64,000 nt of DNA from Bettongia penicillata ogilbyi (Eukaryota; Chordata; Mammalia; Diprotodontia; Potoroidae), in the NCBI GenBank assembly GCA_023548195.1, contig JAJHZJ010000418.1:1520417-1584416 (forward strand). Reading direction: 5' to 3'. A program made the position numbers and the translations under genes. Of the stretch, positions 21,479 to 33,947 are shown piece after piece. Position 1 is the stretch's first letter. Each line of letters opens with the position of its first letter. The notes below the pieces were generated by a model. The model was given only the letters and a program-made list of their open reading frames with translations, was not told the DNA's origin and made no database searches.

Positions 21479-21839
21479 GAGTACAGCCAGAGGTCAAGAA
21501 CTGAGGATTTTAGATTTTGGGATTTTCTTGTTCTCCATTTTGCTAAAAGTAAAAAAGAATCAGCTTTTGAACATTGCCCTATATTGCTTTGGGGAAGAAA
21601 CATTTAGGGCTTGGCTTCTTCAAGGCTCATGAAAGAACAGTTTTCCAGCTCTCTTGCCACCTAAACCCTGTCAGAGAAAACTTTCATAAAAATCAAAGCA
21701 AAAGACCAGGTCATGTGGTCTTTGCTTGTATCCAGAAGGTATTTGGACCTTTGAAGTTCCTGTCTCCCCCTTGACTTCATTGTGGATCTTAAACATGGAA
21801 GAAAATATCTGGGCAACCAGAAGGCAAAAGAAGTTCATA

Positions 21840-22150
21840 GGATCCTACATTTAGGGTTGGAAGGGAGCTTAAAGGTCATAAAGTTCAACTTCCTTATTTT
21901 AAAGAGGAGGAAGCTGTGGAGCATGGAAGTTAAATGACTCGACCAAAGTCACGCCAGGAATAAACATCTGAGAGAGGATTAAGAATACTATATTTACTTA
22001 ATGACTCTGAAGTCATCAAGTATAACCCCCTCATTTTAAGGAAATTGAGGTGCAGAGAAGTTATAGTACTTAACCAGGATCACATGGCTAGTACCAAGAC
22101 AGCACTTGACCCAAGTCTTTCTGATGCCAAATCTAGACATCTTTCCCTTA
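21840..22150 (-). repeat. MIR-type fragments (two)
   Basis: Two successive blocks with 'aaggtcataaagttcaactt' and 'cattttaaggaaattgaggt', then 'gatcacatggctagtacc', the reverse-strand MIR pattern. Confidence 0.55.
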
Positions 22151-22280
22151 TATTAGAAGAAATTCAGTTTATTTAAGTAGTTTGCAGATCAACAGACACC
22201 TCCAACCATATGGAGTCTTGTAACTGTAATCCCATGTCCCACTTAGAATATATAGTGAACTCCACCATTAGACCTGTACT

Positions 22281-22298
22281 CTGTGTGTGTGTGTGTGG
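22281..22298. repeat. (GT)n microsatellite
   Basis: About nine GT units. Confidence 0.9.
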
Positions 22299-22299
22299 C

Positions 22300-24080
22300 A
22301 GGGGTGGGGAGGAAGATGGCTATATCCCTATCCCCAGAATAAAAACCATCAAATAAACATATTTAGCTGATGATGCTTTTCTGGAAAAAAGGGGGAAAAA
22401 ATATCTCCTTTTATGAGTCAGAGAACTTTCCAGAACATGAATAGCAATGGAAAAGACCTGAACCTGATGTAGCTCTGGCCATACTGGAATAGCTTAGCCC
22501 CAGCTATGGAAGAAGCACATACTGTTCTCATTAGAGCAGGCCAGACTAAATAAGAGTGGGGCTCCCCTCATTCTAGGAGTAGCTTTCCAGCACGGCCTGG
22601 AGAGCTGCCTCCGCTGGATGGGTGTTTCCTCCTTCTGTGAGTGAGGGCTAAAATTAAATAGCCATTCCTCAAATGCACATTTCCCTGGAACTTGGGTTAT
22701 CAAACAAGTTGACACAACTCTACTTCCTTCATTTACTTTATTGTTTACCTTCCTGTCTCAGGGGCAGGTTGTTCCTGACATTTGGAGGTTTTCTAACTGT
22801 CGTGTCTTAAATTTGTGACTTCCCAAGTAATGTACAGGAGTGAAATTTTCAGTGAATCGGCCTCTCTTCTATGCTGCAGCCAGGCAAAAGCTATAAATAG
22901 ATGATTTCTTGTTTAAAGATGGAAGGGAGTAGTTCTTGAAAGCCCAAGAACAAAACAGAGAAAAGGGGACCACAACAAGGTATTATTAACTTGTTATAAA
23001 AGATGTAGCTTGGCCAATTGATTCATTTAAAGGGTGTGAATTAATCATCCCTTGAATAAATAAAAAAGGAAATAGAGATAGGGCAAAGAATAATATATTA
23101 GCTTCAAGATGACTTTTAGAAGTCAGTTTTCTGAGTTTAAGAAACAGACTCTAAGGAGGATCTAGCTCCTGACAGGAAGAAGATGCATGAAACCAAAGAA
23201 AGATAAGCTGTAAGAATCCATTGGAATGGGAAAGTAGAGGTTCAGGCAGAGGCAATCACTATGAAGAAAGATGCCAGAATTCTGGGAGCAAGGTTGCTTG
23301 GGCCAATCAGTCATGAGGAGTATCTTTACTGATGCCAAATTGCTGAAACCTACCAACCATGGGCCCAGGGTGCTAATCATGTCTTTCCTTTCTCCCCTTG
23401 GGTTCTCTCAGAGAAGCCCAAAAAGTTTCTCTCTAGATACAAGAAATTTGTCTACTTTTCTTTGTTGTAGACATTTATTTTGTTTTTTGTAGACAATGTT
23501 AAGAAATAGTTCTTTGATAGTCTGAGAGTACTTGTTGGAAATGAAGTTGGAAAAGGACCAACACATTGGGAGTGAGAAACATGCCCAGAGGAAAGATACA
23601 TCTAGCAAGTGAAAAAATGTCAGACAAAAAAAGCACCCACCTCAAAATCCCAAGTCAGATTAGGAAACTTGGATAGTTCTGAAGTATTTGCCCCCAAACT
23701 CCTGTCTGTGACTGGGGGCTCAGAACTAACTAAAGGATAAAGAGAATTATAAATACGTTGATACTGCTTCCAAGAGAGGAAAAGGAATATGAATGCTTTC
23801 AAACCTATCTGTAGTAGTAAGGAAATGGAAGGATAGTGGTTGAAAAAACCTGATCATTTTCTGCCTCAGTGGTGCTCCAAAGAGATTTTGCTTTTCAGAG
23901 AGTATGTCTGATTCTTGAATTCAGTCGATATAAGATTTATATGCAACAGAAAAAGAGTTTTCCTTTGGTATGTTAGTAGCAATATTTCCCAGGACCCTGA
24001 CACAAGGTTTGGGCCAGTTTTTTCCTAAAGCTCTATCCCTCACACAGGCTAGGCTAGTTTTTCCTTAAAAGGTACTGAGA
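22300..24080. other. No recognisable feature
   Basis: Several sub-75-codon frames on both strands lack any support. Confidence 0.35.
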
Positions 24081-24082
24081 TT

Positions 24083-24231
24083 GTCAGACCAGGTGGTGCA
24101 GTGAATAGAGCACTAGCCCCAGAGTTACAAGAACCTGAGTTCAAATCTAGCCTTTGACACTTACTAGCTGTGTGACCTTGGGGAAGTCACTTCACCCCAA
24201 TTACCTTGCCTCCCCCCTCCAAAAAAAAATC
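24083..24231 (+). repeat. SINE, short form with A-rich end
   Basis: 'caggtggtgcagtgaataga', 'gagttcaaatctagcc' (B box), 'ctagctgtgtgaccttgggg' and 'aagtcacttcaccccaat', then a C/A-rich tail. The RTE-like tail seen in other copies is missing. Confidence 0.85.
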
Positions 24232-24454
24232 TTTCTGGTCTCTTGAGTACAAAAAGGGAGCTCCTACCTATCCTTTAGCTTTCTGATCATGGGCAAGACA
24301 GAGGCAAGAAGTTGTGCTCAGTTGAATCTTGTTCAACAATAACTTTCTTCTGAGGATGTTTTCCCCTTAATTCCCTTCTCCCAACTGCACGTCCAACAAG
24401 TGCACCCAACACAACATAAATTTTGTTATCATAATCTTGTCCTTTCTCTGCCTG

Positions 24455-24955
24455 GCCAGATGGTAGACCTAGGTTCAAATCCTAGATTTTCTCACTTACC
24501 ACTTTTATGACCTTAGGCAAATCAATTTACCTCTCTGGACCTCAGTTTCCTTATCTGTAAAATGAAAAGTTGACCTATATGACCTCTACCATCCCTTCAA
24601 GTTCTAAATTATGATACCATATAAAAAGATTATAACAGATCACACTTTCACATAGAACTTTGCAGTTAACAAAGTGCTGTTCTGGTCCCACAAAGTAGGT
24701 AATCCAAGAGCTCCTATCCCTATTTTATAGGGATCTTTCAAAAAAAACCTCTTCAATTTACATAGAAAGTACACAGAAACATTTTTTTTGGCGACAGAGC
24801 CTCAGCAGAGTTAAGCTACAACAGCAAATTATGTTGTCTATATAACCTTGGTCATATCACTCAACCTCACTACATTCCAATTTCTTTATCTGTAAAATAA
24901 GGGATTAGACTCTTAAGATCATTTTCAGCTTTAAGTCTATGCTCCTATCATAACT
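24455..24955 (+). repeat. MIR-type fragments
   Basis: 'aggttcaaatcctagatttt', 'cctcagtttccttatctgta' and 'aaatgaaaagttgacctata', and again at 24840-24955 ('tttctttatctgtaaaataa'). At least two old copies. Confidence 0.65.
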
Positions 24956-25884
24956 TTCATTATCTTTTTTTGAGGCAAAAAAGGATCACATGACTTTTTT
25001 GCATGTCCTATGGATTCATGTTGTTATCAACTTAAGGAGAACATTGGCCTGAAGGCCCAAAGGATACATGAGGACTTATTTAACTACTAAGTTCTTAGAA
25101 CTTAACTGCTAGCCTCACTTTGCTAGCACCTTCTACATAAAAGTTCGTCTCTAAGTTTGATGGAAGGGGGTGAGGTCATTGCCTCCCCTCCCCTTTTTTG
25201 AATAAGTCCAGTTACATGTGCAGGTCAATATTACTTACTTCCCACCAATCACTTGAAAGTAGGTTTCCTTATTACCTGACTTTCTGGTAGAAACCACAGT
25301 CAATTGCTGAAGTTCTAAACTCACCCAAATAAGGTTCATCATGAAGGCCACTAATAATTTCTACAAGCCCACCTAGGACTTATCCTAGGGACATCAGAAG
25401 TTGGTTCCTGTCTAGGTCTCCATGTCAAAAGGAAAAAGGTCTCCACCTCTCATGCATGAAGTCAGGCTGTCAAAATATTGCATATAAATCTAATTTATAT
25501 TATATGAAGAAAAAACAGAGGACTTGTTTGCAAATCTGTAAATACTGAAGACAATGTCTCTTCCTACTCCAGTGGACTCTGGAGAGTTCCCAAGAACTAA
25601 CTATATTGTCCTTCCCCCTATACTACTATAATCAATGCCCCTTCCCAACCCACTGGAGAAAATCATGAGGGAGTAAAGCAATCCATCTCTAGGGGATCCT
25701 CCCGCCCTCTCAAATACCTTTGAAGTTATTCCAGACTACGAGTCTGAGGGTCTTCCCTTTGACTCTACCCTTCATCATGTAGTAAAAGAACTCAATTGGA
25801 ACCACTAAAGAATTAATCTCCATGTTCCAGACAAATACAATACACATAACTCATGGTACCAATGAAAGACAAGACCTTGTTGCT

Positions 25885-26060
25885 TATTGCTCTGTGTGTC
25901 ATGATGTGGTGGAAAGAGGTCAGAAATCAGGATTTGAGTTCCACCTACTACTTGTCTGACCCTTGCCATATCACAAACTCTAGAATTCAGTTTTCTCCTC
26001 TTTAAAATGAAGGAGTTGGTGTAGATGATTTCTAAGGTCACTTCTTGTCATTAACCTATG
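25885..26060 (+). repeat. MIR-type fragment
   Basis: 'ggtggaaagaggtcagaaat', 'cagttttctcctctttaaaa' and 'ggagttggtgtagatgattt', the normal MIR order. Confidence 0.65.
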
Positions 26061-26511
26061 TTTTCTTAAGTTTACTTTCAATTCTAAAATCTTATAATTT
26101 CTATAAACTTCATCATGGATTCATCTTTGCATAATACTATTAACATTTTATCTCCCTATTTCTCTATCCTGACATCCCAACTTACTCAAAAAGAGCCAGA
26201 TCTGCATCTACTTTAGGTTTAAAGTGCAATCATTTAAGAAATTCAAATGTTGGTTCACATTGCCACCCCCCTTTATATACCTAGACCTAAAGCAGCAATA
26301 AATTTGGTTGCATTCAACATGGAGTTTGAAGCCATGGTTTTCTAACCTGGCTTAGACCCAAACTTCCCCTTTCCTGACACCTACTTTTCTTTAAAAGGTA
26401 CCCTAGCCCTCCTCCCCTCAATTTACTCCAAACAAAACTGCAGAATGTAGAATGTCAAGACCATCTTGAGACATTACCTGCAGAGACAAAAGCATTTGCT
26501 CATGGTCAAGA

Positions 26512-27132
26512 CAGAGATTCCCAAACTTATTTAGCCTATCACTCCCTTTTAAAGAAAATGACTTAACAGCCCCTGGAAATCTACTTTCTTTAAGCCTTTA
26601 ACAGGTTCTTTTGAAATTTGTATCATTTCAATATATATATGTATATATATATTTTTTTTCTAAAAATGGTACATCTTAAATTTAATAATTTATATATTTG
26701 TGGGTGTTTTCTGCATTGAAATTTTGATGACAATATTACATCATGTAACCATATAGTATTATATTGTAAACCAGTCATTACATACACATATTCTTATCAA
26801 TGCATGCTGGACTTCCTGACAATGTGTGGCATACTCATCTGCCAACACTTGCTTATTAAGACCTGTCAGTGGACTTGACCACTAATCAGTTATAACATAC
26901 ATTTTGTGTGTTTATTTGGAAAATAATGTAATTATTACAACTTTAAGTCTCCTACACAACAGATGAACTATGTAGACACGTTTTTTCAAAATTTTCTTAT
27001 TTTCTCTTCTTTCTTTATGCTTCCACTGACCCCTTATTTTTATTCAAAACCCCCCAATTGCACCTGAGGCTACTACCTCGCCCCCCCACTCCAGCATTCT
27101 GAAAGGGGTAGTATTACCTAATTTGGGAACCT
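26512..27132 (+). mobile_element. Non-autonomous hAT-like DNA transposon
   Basis: Imperfect terminal inverted repeats (cagagattcccaaactta / taatttgggaaccta), flanked by a 10-base direct repeat atggtcaaga at 26502-26511 and 27133-27142 that contains the expected 8-bp duplication. About 620 bp with no transposase frame. Interior has a TA microsatellite at about 26630-26655. The right third is also found inverted at 27763-27960. Confidence 0.75.
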
Positions 27133-27762
27133 ATGGTCAAGATCAGTCATTACAGCCTAGAGCCCAGTTCAAGGAAGAGACCAGTGAGCTCTTGCTGAGG
27201 AACTTCAGAATCTAGCAAAACAGTTTATTTGTAGTAGGTGCTAATGTATTTTTGTGGAAGGTGTGAATGAATACATAAAAAGATAGCTAGAGAACACAGA
27301 GCTACTGAGGAATTCTCCATATTTTCAGTGAGGAAGAGGACTACCATTTTCATGAAGGGTGAATGCCAAGTTTGGAGTGTGAATGTTAGGCCTTTTCATA
27401 GAAAGCAAGCATTTCCAAGAGAGGCAAGAGGCTCACCATGCCAATGCTTACAGCCAGGGAGCAATGAGAGAAATGGAGAACAAGTCACAGGTCATCTACA
27501 ACTAGAGTTTACAAATAAAATGACAAGTCAAACAGACTAGAGATTCCTGGGAGAATTAAGCTCTGATTATAAACCTCCAGATTTAGACACGGGTGTTAGG
27601 AACAATCTTTACATAATAAAAATAATTTTATGTAAACACATATAACATGCTATGTATCTATGCGGTCACTCTCTATGCTGGCTCACTCATATCGCCTAGC
27701 CTTAAAATTTGTTAGACCTAGGTTTCCCAAGAAGGACCCCCACTGTGTGGCTATATTCAAAC

Positions 27763-27960
27763 ATCCTTTCGGAATGTTGGAATGAGCCAGAGTTGGGGGG
27801 GGGTAGTAGCCTCAGGTACAATTGAGGGGGTTTTGAATAAAAATAAGGGGTCCGTGGAAATGTAAGGAAAGAAAATAAGAAAATTTTTAAAAACTGTGTC
27901 TACCTATTTCATCTGTTGTGTAAGAGAGTTAAAGTTGTAATAATTACATTATTTTCCAAA
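27763..27960 (-). mobile_element. Partial second copy of the same hAT-like element, inverted
   Basis: Reverse complement of about 26917-27110, with several small indels and roughly 85-90% agreement by eye ('gtagtagcctcagg', 'ttttgaataaaaataagggg', 'ttcatctgttgtgta'). Ends sharply at 'ttccaaa'. No outer terminal repeat, so it is truncated. Confidence 0.75.
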
Positions 27961-28029
27961 GGATGACCTTTAATGGGGAATATACTTCCCCCTCTACTAC
28001 TTACCATTAAACAGTTCTCCCTTCCCCGC

Positions 28030-28770
28030 TGGTGTTCTGCGTGGCATGGAGTCGGGAGGAGGGTGGGGAAGCCAGTGAAAATGCAAGGAGTCTAGAGCCA
28101 GAATGTCATGTGCAAAGAATATCAGAGACTAGTATCCTTGGATTGAATAGTGTGTTGATGGAAGTAGGATGTAAGAAAACTGGAACAGTAGGAAAGGACC
28201 AAATTTTGAAGAGCTTAAAAAGGCATCATATATATTTGATCTTACAGGTGTAAGTGAGCACTAGAGTTTACTAAATGGAGGGACGGGAGGCCACATGGTC
28301 AGACCTACACTTAGGAATACTGCTAAGTGGAGAATGAACTGGTGTGGGGAGTATGGTAGGGAGACTAACCAGAAGGCTGTGGCAATGAGGTGATGATGGC
28401 TTGCACCTGATCACAATATCAGAAGAAGGAGAAGACCATACACCTAATGAGATGTTGTAAAGAATCATCGAATCAGTAGGACTTGAACATAGATTGGATG
28501 GGGTTAGGGCACGTGTGGTGACAAAGACTGGGAGGTTGTGGTACTTTTGACAGTAATAGGAAGTTAGGAGGAAAGGAAAGTATTTTGGGGAAAGGTATGC
28601 AGGCCTGAATTCTTTCAGTGATTGGCAGCATCAATGGAAATCCGGAATTACGCAAAATTTTAAAAAATTCCTTTCTATGGGTATGACAAAGGCTTTGAGA
28701 TAAAAACAAATTTATGCACTGATTACAAATGACCAGAGAGATCAAATTTGGAAGAGAAACAATTTAAAAA
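28030..28770 (-). repeat. L2-type LINE fragment
   Basis: Same ordered purine-rich text as at 14450-14760 and 41600-42000 ('gtaagaaaactggaa', 'ggtcagacctacacttagga', 'ggcaatgaggtgatgatggc'). Small frames inside are incidental. Confidence 0.6.
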
Positions 28771-28779
28771 AACTTAGAG

Positions 28780-29440
28780 AAGAGGTAGAAATCTAAACAC
28801 CTAAGAATACAGCAGAATTAAACTTTTTTCCAAAACGGTACTCCAGTATAAATCAGAGAAATTAATTTTGTCATCTCCTTTTCTATGCCACAAGAGGGCA
28901 CTCTTTTCAAAAACTCATTCAAAGAAACCTAGAATTTTTTTTTATTCAAAATTAGTAGCTGTCATAATATAGCTGAGTGAAGTTTCTCATGTGATACAAC
29001 TTTTAAAAACTGTCTACTTCATAAGCCTAGAGAGGAAGCCTAGGAGCTTTCCTGAATGGAATATTTCTAGAGTCAAGAGAACCCACTGTGATGAGAACCC
29101 ATGAATTTTCTTCCAGATTTTGTAATTTTTCACTCATGCCACAAGATGGCAGCTCTTCCCTGGCAAATCTCGCAACTATAGCCTCCAGGTGGAACTGTTG
29201 TCATTTGGGACACTGCCTAATAAGTGTTCTTTTAAATTACTTTTTCTAAAGCAGTGACTTTTTAAGGAGCCAACCTAGTTGGGCCGTGGCAAGGGATGGC
29301 TGAGGGGGGGAAGGGAGGCAGGATTCAGTGCTTTCTAATGTTTGACAAATAACTGCTGCTCCTTCAAGACTATAGGTTGGTGTTAATGAACCTCAAAAGA
29401 TGACTCTAAAGACCTTCTTTTCATTGAGTTGCCTTTTGGG
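28780..29440. other. No recognisable feature
   Basis: Nothing named; a G-rich patch lies near 29300. Confidence 0.4.
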
Positions 29441-29444
29441 AGAG

Positions 29445-29585
29445 GCCCAGTTGCAAAGGACCTTAGAAGTCATCTAGTCCAATTCCAGTTCATTTCACAG
29501 ATGAGGAATCTTAAGGCTAGAGAAATTAAGTGACCTGCACAAAATCATGTAAATAGTGACACAGGCAGAATTTGAACCAAAGTAT
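29445..29585 (-). repeat. MIR-type fragment
   Basis: 'tcatctagtccaattcc', 'cagatgaggaatcttaagg' and 'gtgacctgcacaaaatcatg': the reverse-strand MIR pattern. Confidence 0.6.
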
Positions 29586-29593
29586 TCTGACCA

Positions 29594-29846
29594 GAGAACA
29601 GTTAGGGGGCACAGTGGATAGAGTGCCAGGCCTGCAGTCAGGAAGACTCATCTTCATAGGCTCAAATCTGACCTCAGACATTTACTAGTTGTGTGACCCT
29701 GGGCAAGTCACTTAAACCTGTTTGCCTCAGTTTCCTCATCTCAAAAGAGATGAAGAAGGAAATGGCAAACTGCTCCAGTATGTTTGCCATGAAAATCTCA
29801 AACGGGGTCACAAAGAGACAGACACAACTGAAAAACAATTGAACAG
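29594..29846 (+). mobile_element. Full-length tRNA-derived SINE with RTE-like tail
   Basis: Complete order: head 'gggggcacagtggataga', B-box area 'ggctcaaatctgacctc', 'gtgaccctgggcaagtcact', 'ctcagtttcctcatct', 'gaaggaaatggcaaactg', and tail 'ggggtcacaaagagacagac' then 'acaactg'. Flanked by tctgacca at 29586-29593 and 29847-29854, a target duplication. The tail resembles the 3' end of the BovB fragment at 47645, fitting mobilisation by RTE machinery. Confidence 0.88.
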
Positions 29847-29859
29847 TCTGACCAAATCT

Positions 29860-30300
29860 AGTGCATTATAACTAAAGACTATAGGCAGCTAAGTAGCTAC
29901 ACATTTAAATGAGTTAATATGTATAAAGGACTTAGCATAGCGCCAAACCCATCAGTGCTCAATAAATGATTGCTTGCTTCCTCTAAGTCTGGGTTTCTTA
30001 ATCTGAAGTATAGATTTCAAGAGGTCTGTGAAGTTGGTAAATAATTGCATCTTCATTTACACTAACATCTAAGTGAAATTTAGGATTTCCTTCAAGGATG
30101 AATGCAGGTAACAAACCACATTAAAATGATAGTAATTGTGATTGTCACCAATTGTAAATCACAGATATCCATATCACATTATAGTTGTTTCAGGTATCTT
30201 GAAATATTGTTCATAACTGTCACTATTTCAAAATTACTGTAGTTATGAGACTTGCTATTAGATTGCAGGTAATCAAAATATTCCTGTTAACAAACTGTAT
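29860..30300. other. Mostly unassigned; possible hAT remnant
   Basis: 'gtttcttaatctgaagta' with 'agaggtctgtgaagttgg' resembles one end of the hAT-like family at 40123-40311. Too diverged to delimit. Confidence 0.3.
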
Positions 30301-30304
30301 TTTC

Positions 30305-30676
30305 AATTTTTTTTCTTTTTAGTATTTTATTTTTCCCCAATTACATGGAACAATTATAACATTTTTTTAAAATTTTGAGTTCCAAAATCTCTCCTTCCTT
30401 CACACCTTTCCTCCCCTCATTGAGAAGGTAAAAATTTTTATAGATTATACATGTGCAGTCATGTAAGACATATTTCCATATCAGTCATATTATAAGAGAT
30501 AACACAGAACAGCAACAAAAAAAAAGTTTTTAAAAAGTACTCTTTGATCTGCATTCAGACTCTATTAGTTCTTTCTCTGGCCATGGATACCATTTTTCAT
30601 CATAAGTCCTTCATAAATCTTAGATCATTGTATTGCTAAAAATAACTCATTCACAGTTGATCATCATACAATATTG
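30305..30676 (-). repeat. L1 3' end, antisense, left part
   Basis: 'tagttctttctctggccatg', 'tcatcataagtccttcataa' and 'cacagttgatcatcatacaa'. This is the inverse of the L1 tail text at 33400-33700, and it continues at 31146 after the solo LTR. Confidence 0.75.
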
Positions 30677-30682
30677 CACTAT

Positions 30683-31139
30683 TGTAAGGGAATTGCCAAC
30701 CCCCAGCCTCTTGGATGGCATTCACTAGTCACGACTCAGGTAAACTGAGGGGAGACTGGTAAGGCGAGAACAAGATGGCGCTGGGAGAAAGGGTTCCGCC
30801 CCTGTTTTGCTTAAGGCTATTTTCCCAGGCTTTTCAGAGAACAAAGAAGCCAAAAATGTTTTTCTTTCTTGGGGATGCGTGTCCACCCTGGGCAGTCCTG
30901 GTTAAGGTAAATTACTTCCTTATAAGAGCAAACTAATTGGTGATAGGTTCACTTAGAGCACTGGTGTCAGAAAAGAGATAAAAGCACAGCTCACTGCTTG
31001 AATAAACCGACTTCTTACTATCTTGTCTCCGCCTCAGTCATTGCTTCCAGCTACACTCCACCAAGGCCTGCAGGCCTCTGTTGGTCAGATAAGCCCGTAG
31101 GCCTGAGAGATCAGGCCCAAACTCCTGGGGTCCCTAACA
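30683..31139 (+). mobile_element. Solo LTR (457 bp) of a betaretrovirus-like element
   Basis: Starts tgtaaggg and ends tccctaaca, flanked by cactat at 30677-30682 and 31140-31145. TATA-like gataaaag at 30977-30984, AATAAA at 31001-31006, then a CT-rich segment: a complete U3-R-U5 layout. No internal sequence remains, so it is a solo LTR left by LTR-LTR recombination. Sequence differs from the LTR at 4959, so it is another family. It lies inside an antisense L1 tail. Confidence 0.9.
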
Positions 31140-31145
31140 CACTAT

Positions 31146-31255
31146 GAACAATGTTCCCCTGGTTCTGCTCATTTCACTTTGCGTCAGTTCATGTAAGTCC
31201 AGATTTTTCTAAGATCATCCTATTCTTTATTTATTATAGAATATAATATCTTTGG
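31146..31255 (-). repeat. L1 3' end, antisense, right part
   Basis: 'gaacaatgttcccctggttc', 'catttcactttgcgtcagtt' and 'catgtaagtcc' continue the L1 text interrupted at 30682. Confidence 0.75.
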
Positions 31256-31559
31256 TAGGCAGGTCACTCAGGTGTGCTTACAGACCCTGGAGTGTCTGCA
31301 CTAACGCTAGTTTTTCTATCCTCCAAAAGCTTCTCCAGTCTTGTGTTCTGACTGTACTCCAAAAATTGTAGCTAATTCTAATATAACCAAGGTTTATCTG
31401 GATATGCCAAGTTCACCTAACATGGAGGAAATCCTTAAGTGGGCCATTAGAGCACATCTAGATTGCCTGACATGGAGGCCTATGTATCCACTATCATGAG
31501 ATTGCCCCCTTTGATTGGCTATCTAGATCTTTAAAGCTGGTAATACTGAGCTGGTCACT

Positions 31560-32040
31560 TTCTTTTCAGCCTTTTTTTTTTTTTTGGTGCTTCCCCATCA
31601 TCCCACCTCCTACTTCATCCAGAGGATGAAGATCCCAATTCACTCACAACTGCAGCATTTATTAAATACCTACTATGTTCCATTAACTGAATCAGTGATG
31701 GATGAGGAGGATTTTCTTCCTCTGATCCCTCTTTTTTACCCTAGCTCTGAGAAATGGGCCTAGGGGTATTTGTTTCTCTTTTGTGTTGTATGTCCTTAGT
31801 TTCAGGTGCTAGAGGTGATCGCCATAGCACTGGGGAACCCAAACCATAAAGACCTTGGAGCCAGGATCCAAAAGTAGGATTGTGCAGCCATTCTGACAAA
31901 GAAGCCCTGAGAAGTCAGAGTACCTGGGTCTCAAGCTTTTGGACGTGAATCTGGAACTGTGAACTATAGGAATTGAGCTAAACTATGAACCCAATCCTCT
32001 TTTCCTCCCCAGAGACTGAGATAGGACAAAGGTCAGTAGA
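31560..32040 (+). repeat. Unclassified dispersed repeat, partner of 4130-4510
   Basis: Aligns in order with 4130-4510 from 'cagaggatgaagatcccaat' to 'cctccccagagactgag', with an extra L2-like bit ('tattaaatacctactatgtt') near 31655. Possibly part of an old LTR element. Confidence 0.55.
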
Positions 32041-32559
32041 GGAACAAAGTCTCCTACATGTTGTAACTCATGAAGATGAGTCTTCTTAACTTCAGGTCAG
32101 GCATTCTATCTACTGCCCCTAAGAAAAAGTTGTAGCACCTCATCAAAATAGTAGGAAAAAGTCTATCAATTTAGTGATATTGATATGATGATAAATTATA
32201 TTGTCTTAATAAACTAGTTTGTCAATCTAACCTAACTGAATCCATTTTGTTTCAAATCTCCATTTTGTGATTGAGCTATGTTGAGTAAATTATTTTTTTC
32301 CTACAAGTTGTTTTTTAACAAGTAACATGACAGAGTAAAAAAAAAATGCTTTCTCAAAAACAACCAATAAACATGTGTAGCCCCTTTGATAGGACAGATC
32401 ATCCATGACAAAATTTTTTTAAAAAAGTAAAATGCCAGAGAAATTGTGTGGTCAACAACTGCATAAAAAATCCCTGTATAGAGAGAGTGGGTCCTGCATG
32501 TGTAGAGAGGCCCACCTGTGGCAAGGTCTGTATAGACGTATAGACATCTCTAGCATCTT

Positions 32560-32700
32560 CTGATTGGATGCCAATCAATTGGAGAATGGCTGAGCAAGTT
32601 GTAGTATATGATTGTGATACAATACCTTTGTGCTATAAGAAATGATGAGTTCAATGATTTTAGAAAAACATAGACTTCCACACACATATGTGTGTATATA
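32560..32700 (+). repeat. L1 3'-region fragment
   Basis: 'caattggagaatggctgag', 'caagttgtagtatatgattg' and 'gaaatgatgagttcaatg'. The same text recurs at 33405-33500. Confidence 0.8.
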
Positions 32701-32742
32701 TATATATGTATGTATGTATGTATATATATTCCATTAAATATA
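32690..32742. repeat. TA/TG/GTAT microsatellite
   Basis: tgtgtatatatatatatgta and (tgta)n. Confidence 0.9.
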
Positions 32743-32964
32743 GTTAGTCTAGAGAATATGATCAGGTTCCATCCAACTTTTGATTGTTTTGCCATTTTGG
32801 GGGGAAGAAGGAGGTACCTAAGCTTTACATCTAAGGCTTGACCCCTTTCAACTTGCTACCAGGTCCACAATGAACACAATAGAGAATAGCAAAGAAACCC
32901 AAATACCCCTCTCTGGTTACAACCCCTTTATATATGTTATCTCCCCATTAGAAAATAAACTCTG

Positions 32965-33725
32965 ATTGATAAATGGTCAATGGATATGAACAGGCAGTTT
33001 TCCAATGAAGAAACCTAAAAAATTTGTGGTGCTATAAAATGCTCTAAATTACCATTGATTTGAGAAATACAAATTAAAATAACCTTGAGATATCATTTTA
33101 CAGCTATCAAATTGTCTAAAATGATAGAAGAGAAAAGTGGCCAATATTGGAGAGGATGAGGAAACACGGGGATGCTAGTTCATTGTTGATAGAATTATGA
33201 ACTGATCCAACTATTTTAGAGAGCAATCTGGAATTATGCCTAAAGAATTATTAAACTACCCACACCCTTTGACACAGCAATATCACTACTTTGTCAATTT
33301 CCAAAGATGATGAGGGGAAAAGGAAAAGAATCTTAATGTTCTAAAATGTTTATAACAGGTCTCTTTGTTGTGGTGAAGAATTAGAAATTTCTGGGATGCC
33401 CATCACCTGGGGAATGGCTGAACAAGTTGTGGCACATGACTGTGACAGAATACTACTGTGCTATAAGAAATGATGAGTTCAATGATTTTAGAAAAACATG
33501 GACTTAACGTAAAATAATAAAGAGTGAAATAAGCAGAACCAATAGAACATTGTATACAGTAACAGCAATATTTTTAAGAACAACTTTGAGAAAATAAGTT
33601 ATTTTTTCTATTAAAATACCTAAATTAACTATAAAGGACATGTGAAAAAAAAGATACTATGTGCATCCAGAGAAAGAACTGATAAATAGAAGTATGTATA
33701 GAAAAATTTACATATATATATACTT

Positions 33726-33760
<35 letters not shown>

Positions 33761-33945
33761 TTATTTGTGTCTAATGATAGCCATCTATAGTATGGGAGGG
33801 GGATAAAAAATTACATAATAATTTTGTTGTATATTTCAAAGGAAGAGCAAGTTGTGCAGGATATATTTGCAGTTTTATGCACAACCATCTTTTTATTGTA
33901 TTCTTACGAAAATACATATTTTATTCCATAAATTAAAAAGTAAAA
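32965..33945 (+). repeat. L1 LINE 3' end
   Basis: 'caatggatatgaacaggcag', 'gagaggatgaggaaacacgg', 'aatctggaattatgcctaaa', 'gaatggctgaacaagttgtg' and 'tccagagaaagaactgataa', with an A-rich finish near 33945. About 1 kb, in sense orientation, no open frame. A (TA)n run lies at 33728-33762. Confidence 0.85.
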
Positions 33946-33947
33946 AA

